NCBI RefSeq assembly: GCF_011305535.1
Contig: NZ_CP049906.1
Span: forward strand, 558,001 to 622,000
DNA: 64,000 nt
DNA from: Diaphorobacter sp. HDW4B
GTDB taxonomy: Bacteria; Pseudomonadota; Gammaproteobacteria; Burkholderiales; Burkholderiaceae_C
Direction of reading: 5' to 3'
The notes below the pieces were generated by a model. It ran no database searches. It saw only the letters and a list, made by a program, of their open reading frames with translations, and was not told the origin of the DNA. A program made the position numbers and the translations under genes. Positions 32,444 to 40,869 of the stretch are shown here, in pieces (positions within the stretch are counted from its first letter, which is position 1; every line of letters begins with the position of its first letter).

Positions 32444-34633
32444 CTATAGCATCCGGCGTGCCCGTATGCCGGAGATCCCGAGCAGCGCCATCAGCCCCAT
32501 CAGCCCCATCAGCAGCATCAGGCTCCACTCGCCCAGCGTGGGGACGGCCGTGGTGGTGGTCGTCAGAACCCCCGGGCCACCGGGGTCGGCAATCACGCCC
32601 ACCCTGGGGTCGCTGTCGCCCACACCGTTGTCGGTGATGCTGAACCTGACCTCGCTGGTGCTGCCCGTGCTGGTGATGACTGCACCGGAGAGCACATACC
32701 AGTGCGGTGTGGGGTTGCCCGCCTCAGGCCCGAACTTGTAGTACTTGGCGTCGGCCGGCAGCGCCTGCGGGTACTTGATCGTGATGTCCAGCGTATTGCC
32801 CGCACACTGGGCGTTAGTGACGAACGCGAACACGCCTTGCGGGAATGCGACGCCCGCAGGTGGTGCCCCAGGCACGCTGCTGACAGGGTTGAAGCCGGTG
32901 GTCTGGTAGCCGCAGCCCGCACTGCCGCCGGTGAAAGAGGCCGTTACCGCACCGCCGCCTGGAGCGCTGCCGCTGGCGGTGGTGATCGGGGCGGTAGCAA
33001 CCGTGATGGCCCTGGTGACTTGCGGAGCATCGCTGTAGTTGGCGTTGCCCGCTTGATCCGCCGCCACCGTACAGGTGCCTGCGGCCACGGCGGTGACGGT
33101 GCTGCCGCTGACCGTGCAGACACTGGGCGTCTGGCTGCTAAAGCTGACGGCCAGGCCCGAAGCGCCGCCGGTGGCGCCAACGGTAGCCGTCGCTCCGCCA
33201 TACATCACGCTGGGGGCAGTGTTGAAGGTGATGCTTTGGCTGGCTTTGGCTATGAGGATGTCCTGCGTGACTGGCGTGGCAGGGTTGTAATTGCTGTCGC
33301 CCTCCTGATTGGCGGCAACCATGCAGGTGCCTGCGGCCACGGCGGCGACGGTGCTGCCGCTGACCGTGCAGACACTGGGCGTCTGGCTGCTGAAGCTCAC
33401 GGCCATGCCCGAAGCGCCGCCGGTGGCACCAACAGTAGCCGTCGCTCCGCCATACATCATGCTGGGGGCAGTGTTGAAGGTGATGCTTTGGCTGGCTTTG
33501 CCTATGAGGATGTCCTGCGTGACCGGCGTGGCGGGGTTGTAATTGCTGTCGCCCGCCTGGTTGGCGGCCACGGTGCAGGTGCCTGCAGCCAGGGCCATGA
33601 CCACGCCGCTGTTGGCGTTCACGCTGCACACGCTGGTGGTGCTGGGCACGCTGTAGCTGAGAGGGTTGCCGGAGTTGGGGCTGGCGCTGGTGGCAGTGAC
33701 GGTACCGGTGGCTCCGCCAAACACCATGCTGGGGGCGGTGCCAAAGCTCAGAGTCTGGTTGGCTCGGGTGGGGGTGAAGCTCAGCGGGCCGCTGACGGCT
33801 GAAGCGTTGAGGGCGGCGTCCACCGCCACGAAGTAGGCGTCATATGCCGTGTCGGTCACCAAGCCGGTGATGCCGAAAGGCGTGGCCGTGGTTGCGCCCA
33901 TGGGTGCGCTGCCGCCAAATACAGTGCTGACAGTGCCGTAAGTGACGCCATCGACCACCTGACGGGCGCTGGGAGCGGACGAGCCGCTGGGCACGACCAG
34001 CCAGTAGCCGGTGCCCGCGGCACTGCTGGTGGCGTTGAGAGTGGTGCCGGTGCCGCTGGTGCTGCCCAAGCCGACGGCGCTCACGACCGGGGTGCTACCG
34101 GACGACGCAAACGGTTGGCCGCTGCGCACGAGGCGAACGTAGTGGGGTTGACCGGTGTCGCGGTAGTAAAAGCCGCCGGAACCGAAGTTGACAACCAATT
34201 CCGCATAGGGGTTGGTGGATCCGCTCAATGTTTTGTAATGGTCGGCAACCGTCCCTGGAAACGCCTCCTGGTCAATCATCGGCGCAATTCCCATTACCAC
34301 CAGATACTGCAGCTCCGTCTGGCTCGGTAGCCGCCAGTCGGTATAGCCCAGGTACCTGGCGCTGTTGCGGGTGGTGACCTCGGTCTTCGCATTAGGGAGT
34401 GAGTAGGTCAGGGCTGCACCAGTAGCACAGTTGCTGCCGCTCTGCCCCAGGCTGCACCGGTCCCACACCAGTTCGTGGCTGGTGTCGGCCACCGTGCCAT
34501 TGCTTTGCACCACATAGGGAGCCGCCGCCCCGGCTGGGGCAACGAAGCACACACTGCCCAGCAGCGCAGCCAACAGCCTGCGGCCGGTGTACAGGGCTGG
34601 CCCATGCAGGAGGGGTAGAGGTGAACAGGACAT
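32444..34633 (-). CDS. Exported DUF1566-like protein with tandem Ig-like repeats and IPTL-CTERM-type sorting tail
   Basis: 729 residues; start at 34633 (MSCSPLPLLHGPALYTG) with GAGAAAG about 7 bases upstream. A signal peptide ends near APAGAAA. Residues about 45-165 are DUF1566/Lcl-like (ELVWDRCSLGQSG, YTDWRLPSQTELQYL). Next come three cysteine-containing Ig-like repeats of about 84 residues, each built around a TAPSxxxGGAT motif, with the Cys in SVCTV and AAGTCTV and the ending VTQDILIxKAS. The end, AVPTLGEWSLMLL then a hydrophobic Met/Leu-rich helix and RARRML, is an IPTL-CTERM-like sorting signal with Val for Ile, of the kind processed by exosortase H. No exosortase gene is in the window. 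Likely a surface or adhesin-like protein. Confidence 0.82.
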   Translation of the reverse strand: MSCSPLPLLHGPALYTGRRLLAALLGSVCFVAPAGAAAPYVVQSNGTVADTSHELVWDRCSLGQSGSNCATGAALTYSLPNAKTEVTTRNSARYLGYTDWRLPSQTELQYLVVMGIAPMIDQEAFPGTVADHYKTLSGSTNPYAELVVNFGSGGFYYRDTGQPHYVRLVRSGQPFASSGSTPVVSAVGLGSTSGTGTTLNATSSAAGTGYWLVVPSGSSAPSARQVVDGVTYGTVSTVFGGSAPMGATTATPFGITGLVTDTAYDAYFVAVDAALNASAVSGPLSFTPTRANQTLSFGTAPSMVFGGATGTVTATSASPNSGNPLSYSVPSTTSVCSVNANSGVVMALAAGTCTVAANQAGDSNYNPATPVTQDILIGKASQSITFNTAPSMMYGGATATVGATGGASGMAVSFSSQTPSVCTVSGSTVAAVAAGTCMVAANQEGDSNYNPATPVTQDILIAKASQSITFNTAPSVMYGGATATVGATGGASGLAVSFSSQTPSVCTVSGSTVTAVAAGTCTVAADQAGNANYSDAPQVTRAITVATAPITTASGSAPGGGAVTASFTGGSAGCGYQTTGFNPVSSVPGAPPAGVAFPQGVFAFVTNAQCAGNTLDITIKYPQALPADAKYYKFGPEAGNPTPHWYVLSGAVITSTGSTSEVRFSITDNGVGDSDPRVGVIADPGGPGVLTTTTTAVPTLGEWSLMLLMGLMGLMALLGISGIRARRML
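33040..33760 (-). repeat. 252-bp tandem repeats coding for Ig-like domains
   Basis: Common words recur at exact 252-base intervals; for example GGTGCCTGC at 33074, 33326 and 33578. The two units 33074-33325 and 33326-33577 are nearly identical at base level, while the third is diverged. The unit is 84 codons, so the frame is kept and copy number can change by slippage or recombination. Confidence 0.85.
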
Positions 34634-35044
34634 AACGGTACTTTCTCTTGACGTCAAGGCGGCCCTGGGTAACCCTCTTGAACTTGGAAACAGCAGTTGG
34701 ATGTGTCCGAAAAAAGGCAAATGCCTCAGTTTGGAATCAATGATTCAGAGTCTATGAGTTTGTAACATTCCGCACAATGGATATTCCCTATATTTAAAGA
34801 CAGGGACCCTTGCTCCATCTATCTGTCCAGACCCACCTGAACGATCTCACCACCGAAGTGCTTTTGTGCCTTGGACTCTCCCTTGATGAATGAGTGAAGA
34901 CCATCGTATGGCGAGACGTCCGTGGGATGGGAAAGTAAAACTAACTTTGAAAGCTAGTTTTGGTTCCGGTTCTTTTCAGCGAAAGAGTCCAGAGGCTTGG
35001 GCGGAGGCGGCGGGGGGCAGCCAACTTTTCCAATGGAGGCGCAA
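34634..35044. other. 411-base non-coding stretch upstream of the IPTL-CTERM gene
   Basis: No convincing gene. It holds the promoter side of the leftward exported-protein gene, an inverted repeat GAATCA-A-TGATTC at 34734-34746 in an AT-rich part, and a near-perfect 25-base palindrome at 34937-34961 (outer arms AAAACTA and TAGTTTT). The latter could serve as a terminator for the leftward gene that ends at 35045. Confidence 0.5.
34937..34961. terminator. AT-rich hairpin downstream of the 35045-35914 gene
   Basis: Outer arms AAAACTA/TAGTTTT, one mismatch, then CTTT/AAAG around a single G. On the minus strand the stem ends in a TTTT run. It lies 84 bases beyond the leftward stop at 35045 and could end the long operon that starts near 48 kb; weaker than a GC-rich terminator. 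Confidence 0.4.
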
Positions 35045-35914
35045 TCAACTCCAGGTGAAGCACTGCCACACCGTGCGGGTTTCGGGTTCGTAGAACACAA
35101 GCGTTTCTGCGTCGTGAATGATGCCGTAGTTCCCCGTGGAGAAAGCGCCGATGAACTGTGCGGGTTGGCCGTCCGGCGTGACCGGGAATTGATGGTCCCG
35201 ATCCTCATCGTTCACACGCGAACGGCTGCCAGTGTGGAAAGGATGCAGATCCCAATCGCATGGACCGCCAAGAACATGCGCCAGCGCACGGGGTTCGTTC
35301 AGCCAGTCCAGAAACGCCTGGGGATCGGTCGCCCGCTTGGCTTGGCTGGCCCACTCATCCGGGGCAAACAGCCCTTGCCTGCGCGATGCCTGCGCCTTGG
35401 CGGCGGCGTGGTCGTGCAACTGGGCGGCCTGCAGAATGCGCCGGTATTGGTACTCGGTGAATGCATCTCCTTGCAGCAGTTCAGCTGGCACGCGTGTGGT
35501 CAGGTTTTCCAATTCGCGGCGCAGGTGGCGCATGGTATGCAGCGGTTCATCGCCGGGCTCGATGCGCGCCAGGTCGAAGTAGCGCCAATCGGCCAGAAAG
35601 TGCATGCGGCAGGCATCATCGAGGCGAAAGGCCAGCCAGTTTTCGCTTGCCCAATCGTTGTAGTGAGCGTGCCCCTCCGCACCCAAGGTACCGTCGCATG
35701 GCTCGACCGTTCCCATCACACTCAAACGCCCTTGCCACGCGGGATTGAACGCAGACAGATCCAATGCGATCAACGGCAGCAAATGCTGCGCGGCTTCGGT
35801 GCGATCAGCGTCGGAGCCGCCGAAAACCAAGTCCCCATAGGGAAACAGCTGGGCCCAGTCGGGTGCGGTCAATGGATTGTGCAGCGGGTTGTTTTGCAAT
35901 GGGGATGGGGGCAT
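35045..35914 (-). CDS. Hypothetical protein, 289 residues
   Basis: Not recognised. The protein is soluble, with no signal peptide or membrane segment, and rich in Trp, His and acidic residues (DWAQLFPYGDLVFGGSDADR, HAHYNDWASENWLAFRLDDA, DWRYFDLARIEPGDEPLH). It ends in a beta-rich stretch (PAQFIGAFSTGNYGIIHDAE, then FYEPETRTVWQCFTW). It follows the molybdopterin subunit after 60 bases on the same strand, so it may be the last gene of that operon. An immunity-like or sugar-binding fold is conceivable, but nothing in the sequence decides it. Confidence 0.6.
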   Translation of the reverse strand: MPPSPLQNNPLHNPLTAPDWAQLFPYGDLVFGGSDADRTEAAQHLLPLIALDLSAFNPAWQGRLSVMGTVEPCDGTLGAEGHAHYNDWASENWLAFRLDDACRMHFLADWRYFDLARIEPGDEPLHTMRHLRRELENLTTRVPAELLQGDAFTEYQYRRILQAAQLHDHAAAKAQASRRQGLFAPDEWASQAKRATDPQAFLDWLNEPRALAHVLGGPCDWDLHPFHTGSRSRVNDEDRDHQFPVTPDGQPAQFIGAFSTGNYGIIHDAETLVFYEPETRTVWQCFTWS

Positions 35915-35974
35915 GCGCCATTTTCACCGAAGCGGATGAATGAACCGCCTTCCGGAACTGACGGTTTGCTGATC

Positions 35975-38332
35975 TCATTCGTTGCCCAACAGGTTCTGAC
36001 GCCATTGGTCGGCGATGTGCGGGAAACGCAGTGGCTCGTTGAGTCCCAGCAGCATGGTCAGCGTGCGAGGCGCGGTCAAGGGCAACTCTTGAACGCGGCA
36101 TCCGGTCGCATGGGCCACGGCGCAGGCGACGGCTGCTCCGACGTTGAGAATGGGCACTTCGCCCGCCCCTTTGATGCCAAGCGGTCCTATGGAAGGCGCT
36201 CCTTCGTGCAGCACGATGTCAACCGGAACGACATCCTGGGCCAGCGGGACGCGGAACGACTCCAGACCGGTTTGAAGAACCTGTCCCTGATCGCCGAGCG
36301 TGATTTCTTCGTGCAAGGCATATCCCAGTCCCTGCACCACGCCGCCCTGAATCTGCCCGTGGATGGCCCGTGGGTTGAGTGCGCGTCCCACGTCCTGAAC
36401 CACGGCATAGCTCAAGACTTCGATGTGTCCCGTGTCCGTGTCCACGGCGACCTCGCAGTCATGGACGGCGAAGACGGGGATGTCGATGGCTTCGATGAAA
36501 TGACCGGCTGCACAGCCCGGCATCGCCGCGACGCCGGGTTTGGTGAAGGCCCCTGTTCCAGCAATCGGCCCCATCACGGCATGGGCACGCTCGACGATCT
36601 GGGTCAGCGTCACGCCCGAGCCACGAGCGCCCAGAATTTCGACACGGCCTTCGCGCAGCACGAGGTCTTCGGCCGAAGCCTCCAGCATTTGCGAGGCGAT
36701 GCGCAGCACCTTGTCCTTCACTTCGAGACTCGCCATGCGGCTGGCCGCTCCGAGCGCCACGGTTTGCCGTCCACCGCCAATGCCGAGGTCGTAGCCTGCG
36801 CCATCGGTATCTGCCGTACGGACGATCACATCCTGTGGTCGCAGTCCCAGCGTATCGGCGACGATCTGCGGAATGGATTGCATCATCGAGCCCGAGCCGA
36901 TCTCCACACCCGAGGTCACGAGCGTCACACTGCCATCGAGATTGAGATTCACGGTGGCTGAGGAAGGCCCCACAAAAACGAACCAGGTTCCGACGACGGT
37001 CGCTCGGCCATACCGTCGGTGGCCCGCCTTGCTCTCGCAAGAGGGCTTGGAAGCCTTGAGCTGCTCCATCTTGCCGAGCATGGGTGCCAGCACGTCGCCT
37101 TCAAAGACCTGACCGGTGGCGCCGATATCCTTGTGGCCCAGGACGTTGCGACGACGGAACTCCAGCGGGTCCATGTCGATTACGGCGCAAATCTCGTCCG
37201 TGTGCCGCTCCAGCGCAAAGGTGTTGTAGACCCCATTGCACGCGCGAAATGCGCCATTGGGCGGTGTGTTGGTATAGATCACCCGGCTGACCAGCCGCAC
37301 GTTCTGCAGGCGGTAGTTGCCACCCAGCGTGTGTGCGGTCATGGTGGTCAGGAAAATCTGCTCGCCGCCGAACGCGCCGCCATCCATCAGCACCACGGCC
37401 TCGCGCGCCGCGATCTGTCCGTCTCTGGTGATGGCAGAGCGAATGCGGATTTCTGCGTTCTCGCGGCACAGGCAAGTCTGCATCTCTTCCTGCCGGGAGT
37501 TGACCAGCTTGACGGGGCGACCACTGGCGCGAGCCAAGAGCGCGGCATAGGGCTCGATGGCGCAATCGAACTTGAGCCCGAAGGCACCGCCGACGGGGGG
37601 AACGGTCACCCGAATCTGTGCGGGAGACACCTGCAGATAGCGGGCGGTGGCGGTGCGAACGGTCCATGGAACTTGTGTGGACGTTTCGATGTGGAACCGA
37701 CCATCTTCATATTGCGCGATCACGGCGCGGGGTTCAAACGACAGGTGGTTCTGGCGTGGCACCCGAAAGTGGCTGTCCACGATGGTGACGTCGTCGCGCG
37801 CAAAGGCGGCATCGACATCTCCGCGCACAACGGTGGCTTCCCAGGCCACGTTGCCGCCTCGCTTGCCGCCTTGGAACAGGATCTCGTGACTCTCCCAATC
37901 GGGATGCACCAGCGGAGCGCCGGGGGCGAGCGCGTCTTCCATGGTGGTCACTGCAGGCAGGGGCTGGATTGTCAGCTCGATGGCGGCGGCGGCGGCGCGG
38001 GCCTGCTCCAATGTGTCGGCCGCGACGGCGGCAATCGGTTCGCCCACGAAGCGCACGCGTTCGCTGGCGAAAAGCACCTCGTCCGCGACGCCGATACCGT
38101 GGCGTCCCGGTGCATCCTGCGCCGTGACGATGGCCCGAACGCCGGGCATCGCCCGCGCTTTGGAGCAGTCCAGATGAACAATGAGACCGCTTTGCACCTC
38201 GGATCGCAGCAGCGCGCCATGCGCCATGCCGGGGTAGGAGCGATCCACGGTGTAGCGGGTTCTGCCGCGCAGCTTGTCGGCGGCGTCGCGCCTTGGCAGA
38301 TTCATGCCAATGACGGCTTCATCGTGGTTCAT
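35975..38332 (-). CDS. Xanthine dehydrogenase-family molybdopterin-binding (large) subunit
   Basis: 785 residues; start at 38332 overlapping the stop of the 2Fe-2S subunit by ATGA. Mo-cofactor domain blocks are visible: PRRDAADKLRGRTRYTVD at the N-terminus, VPPVGGAFGLKFD (GGxFGxK), PNGAFRACNGVY, VEIGSGSMMQSIPQIVADTL, and the active-site Glu in LGIKGAGEVPILN. The enzyme hydroxylates an aromatic or N-heterocyclic carbon using water and passes electrons through the 2Fe-2S and FAD subunits. The substrate is unknown. Its operon neighbours (PxpA, AHS1/AHS2, biotin carboxylase) point to an N-heterocycle or lactam (inference). Confidence 0.93.
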   Translation of the reverse strand: MNHDEAVIGMNLPRRDAADKLRGRTRYTVDRSYPGMAHGALLRSEVQSGLIVHLDCSKARAMPGVRAIVTAQDAPGRHGIGVADEVLFASERVRFVGEPIAAVAADTLEQARAAAAAIELTIQPLPAVTTMEDALAPGAPLVHPDWESHEILFQGGKRGGNVAWEATVVRGDVDAAFARDDVTIVDSHFRVPRQNHLSFEPRAVIAQYEDGRFHIETSTQVPWTVRTATARYLQVSPAQIRVTVPPVGGAFGLKFDCAIEPYAALLARASGRPVKLVNSRQEEMQTCLCRENAEIRIRSAITRDGQIAAREAVVLMDGGAFGGEQIFLTTMTAHTLGGNYRLQNVRLVSRVIYTNTPPNGAFRACNGVYNTFALERHTDEICAVIDMDPLEFRRRNVLGHKDIGATGQVFEGDVLAPMLGKMEQLKASKPSCESKAGHRRYGRATVVGTWFVFVGPSSATVNLNLDGSVTLVTSGVEIGSGSMMQSIPQIVADTLGLRPQDVIVRTADTDGAGYDLGIGGGRQTVALGAASRMASLEVKDKVLRIASQMLEASAEDLVLREGRVEILGARGSGVTLTQIVERAHAVMGPIAGTGAFTKPGVAAMPGCAAGHFIEAIDIPVFAVHDCEVAVDTDTGHIEVLSYAVVQDVGRALNPRAIHGQIQGGVVQGLGYALHEEITLGDQGQVLQTGLESFRVPLAQDVVPVDIVLHEGAPSIGPLGIKGAGEVPILNVGAAVACAVAHATGCRVQELPLTAPRTLTMLLGLNEPLRFPHIADQWRQNLLGNE

Positions 38333-38808
38333 GGCTGCTCCCCCGAGCGGCTGGTCGCACTCGACAGCGCAAGCGCTGCGCCGACGATGCGTTCGTACCC
38401 GGTGCACCGGCAGATGTTTCCGCACAGGGCGGCTTTCACCTGTGGCTCTGTGGGGCTCGGCGTATGTTTCAAGAACGCGGTGAGGCTCATGACCATGCCC
38501 GGAAAACACATGCCGCATTGCACGGCATCGCACTGTTCGAGCCAGGATTGCACGGGCGACAAGGCGTCTTGCGAGCCCTGCGATTCAATGGTTTGCACCT
38601 CGGCTCCGGCCACATGAGCCACGGGCATCAAACAGGCGGTGATGGCCTTTCCGTCGACCATGACCGTGCATGCCCCGCAGAAGCCTTCTCGGCACACCAC
38701 CTTGGCACCCGTGAGGAAGAATTCGTCCCTCAGCACATCCACCAGCGGCGTCATGGGTGGGCTGTGAGACGTTCGCTGGTCGCCATTGAGCGTGAAGAGA
38801 ATGGGCAT
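38329..38808 (-). CDS. (2Fe-2S)-binding small subunit of the molybdenum hydroxylase
   Basis: 159 residues with two iron-sulfur sites: the plant-type motif CREGFCGACTVMVDGKAITAC and the helical-domain motif CDAVQCGMC with CGNICRCTGYERIV. This is the CoxS/XdhS/NdhS-type electron-transfer subunit between the molybdenum centre and FAD. It overlaps the large subunit gene by 4 bases and follows the FAD subunit by 39 bases, completing the usual medium-small-large order. Confidence 0.95.
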   Translation of the reverse strand: MPILFTLNGDQRTSHSPPMTPLVDVLRDEFFLTGAKVVCREGFCGACTVMVDGKAITACLMPVAHVAGAEVQTIESQGSQDALSPVQSWLEQCDAVQCGMCFPGMVMSLTAFLKHTPSPTEPQVKAALCGNICRCTGYERIVGAALALSSATSRSGEQP

Positions 38809-38847
38809 GTCCGTTCCTTGCTTGGAAGTGCTTGAAATGCGGGCTGT

Positions 38848-39748
38848 TCACCAGACGGGTGAGGATTCGGCCAATGGGGTCAGGCAGCGCTGCACCAAGG
38901 TGGGAAGCACCTTGACGCGGTACCAACCGGGGGCTTCCACCGTGTCACGCCCCACCCATTGAGAGGCCATTTCCCGCGCCGCCAGCCCGGCCTTGTCGGG
39001 GTCCAGTGCTTGCCCGACCAGCCAATGCTCTAGCGCGTGCCAGCGACGCGCGACTGCTTCCACGGAACCCCACCGCTACACGCGCCATGGTCACCGTGCC
39101 GTCGGGGGCCGTAGCCACGGCGGCACTCATGATGGCCACGGGATAGTCGCCTGCCTTGCGCAGCGGCAGCCGCACATGGGCCGACCGTACCCGCGTGTGC
39201 CGGAGATCACCGATCTGCAAAAGCACGCTTTCGACGATGTGCGAACCGTTGCTTTGTCCTCGCTCGGCAAGAAACTGCTCGATGCCGAGAAGCTCGCCTC
39301 CTGCAAGCGACACCACGCGCACTTGCGCATTGAGTGCCAACAATGCAGGGATCAGATCTGCTGCGCTGAAATCGGTTGCGCAAAGATTGCCACCCAGCGT
39401 CGCCACGTTGCGTACAGCGGGGTTGGCAGAAGCTCCAGCGGCGCTGGCCAGAGCATGGCATTCGATGCAGTTCGAGAGCGCGCGGGCCAGTTCTGCATGT
39501 GTGACGCCGCTGCCGATGCGGATCTGGTGCTCATCCATCTGCACCTGCTTGAGCTCGGCGATGCCAGCGAGGCTGACATAGTCGCGCTGCCCACCATCGC
39601 CACGCAAACCAGCGCGCATCAGCCAGGTTCCCCCGGCCAGCACGCGCGCGTTGGGGCCTCGCTTGTCCAATGCTTCGAGCGCATCTTGCACGGAGTGGGC
39701 TTGGTAGAAAGTGGAGCTTGCCAGACCCGTTTCGGCCACTGCAATCAT
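38848..39748 (-). pseudogene. FAD-binding (medium) subunit of the molybdenum hydroxylase, frameshifted
   Basis: The 5' part (start 39748, MIAVAETGLASSTFYQ) has the FAD-binding blocks ARVLAGGTWLMRAG, SAAGASANPAVRNVATLGGN and LCATDFSAADLIPALLALNA. After VTMARVAVG the frame runs into unrelated sequence, while the proper C-terminus (SVEAVARRWHALEHW and PGWYRVKVLPTLV) continues in another frame to 38848. Removing one C from CCCC at 39068-39071 joins both into a 299-residue protein of the normal family length. So this is either a true +1 frameshift or a sequence error; as given, the subunit lacks about 70 C-terminal residues. Confidence 0.88.
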
Positions 39749-39825
39749 GTTGTCTCCCGATCATGAAATCGTCTGTCGCCAGCACGAAGCAAGACATTGG
39801 TGGATGTGTTGGAAAGGCGCCTGCC

Positions 39826-40869
39826 TCACTTGTCACCGGGCACGATCATGCGATGGCGGATCTGGTCGGCCACCACGGCGATGATCAGGAGCGTTCCCAG
39901 CACCACCATTTGCAGGTAAGAGCCGACGTTGGATAGATTCATGCCGTTTTGCACCAGCCCGATGAAGATGGCACCCATCACGACGTTCGGCACGCGGCCC
40001 ATGCCGCCGCGCAGGCTGACACCGGCGATGACGCAGGCGGCAATCGATTCCAGCGCCACGGATCCACCGAGATTGGCCTCGCCGGTTTCCACCCGGGCCG
40101 TGAGCAGCAAGCCACTGACGGACGCGAGCAGCGCACACAGCAGGTAAGCCGTCAGCAGTACCCGGCGGGTATCGATGCCCGACAGTGCCGCCGCTTTGGC
40201 ATTGCCCCCCACAGCCAGCAGATGCGTGCCCAGCGGCAGGCGGCTCATGATCAACCCGATGAGCACCACACAGACCGCCGTGACCAGAACCGACACGGGA
40301 ATTCCCAGCAGCGTTCCGAAACCGAACAACGAACTGAACTCGTCCGGCAAGCCCGACACCGGCACGCCACCGGTCAGATACAGTGCCAGGCCGAAGCTGA
40401 TGGACTGCACGCCCAGGGTCATGATGAAGGGAGACACGCCGATCCATGCCACGCCGATGCCGTTGATAAGCCCGATCACAAGGCCGGCAAGCAAGCCGCA
40501 CAGGCAGCCGATGATCACCACGGTCCATGCAGATTCGGGCAGGACGCTGCCCAGCGCCTGCATCGCCAATGCAGACACAACCGACGTGACGGCCATGGCC
40601 GTGCCCACCGACAGATCGAAGCCGCCGGTGACCAGCGCCAGCATCTGACCGAGCGACACCAGAATCAGATAGACCGACTGCCGCAGCAGATTGACCATGT
40701 TCTGAACGGTCAGAAATTGATCCGACAGAAGACTGAACACGACGATCGCAATCACCAGCATGAACGGCAGCACGCCGAGACGCAGAAAGGCGGCACGAAG
40801 CAGCGTCAACGGACCTCTTGGGGCTGACGCGTGGGGCACGGCGACGGGCAGGGTTGGGTTGGTGTTCAT
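39826..40869 (-). CDS. RbsC-like ABC transporter permease
   Basis: 347 residues with about 8-10 hydrophobic segments and the family motif ALVTGGFDLSVGTAMAVTSV, LIMSRLPLGTHLLAVGGNAKAAALSGID and AACVIAGVSLRGGMG. The start ATG shares one base with the stop of the ATPase gene (TGATG at 40867-40871); the upstream GTG is less likely. Permeases of this kind transport sugars or autoinducer-like small molecules with a periplasmic binding protein, here the TorT-like protein at 42399-43481. Confidence 0.93.
   Translation of the reverse strand: MNTNPTLPVAVPHASAPRGPLTLLRAAFLRLGVLPFMLVIAIVVFSLLSDQFLTVQNMVNLLRQSVYLILVSLGQMLALVTGGFDLSVGTAMAVTSVVSALAMQALGSVLPESAWTVVIIGCLCGLLAGLVIGLINGIGVAWIGVSPFIMTLGVQSISFGLALYLTGGVPVSGLPDEFSSLFGFGTLLGIPVSVLVTAVCVVLIGLIMSRLPLGTHLLAVGGNAKAAALSGIDTRRVLLTAYLLCALLASVSGLLLTARVETGEANLGGSVALESIAACVIAGVSLRGGMGRVPNVVMGAIFIGLVQNGMNLSNVGSYLQMVVLGTLLIIAVVADQIRHRMIVPGDK

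Noticed and set aside
33040-33760. Regular repeats that could suggest a CRISPR-like array
   Set aside because: Units are 252 bases, in frame and protein coding, without short repeat-spacer structure.
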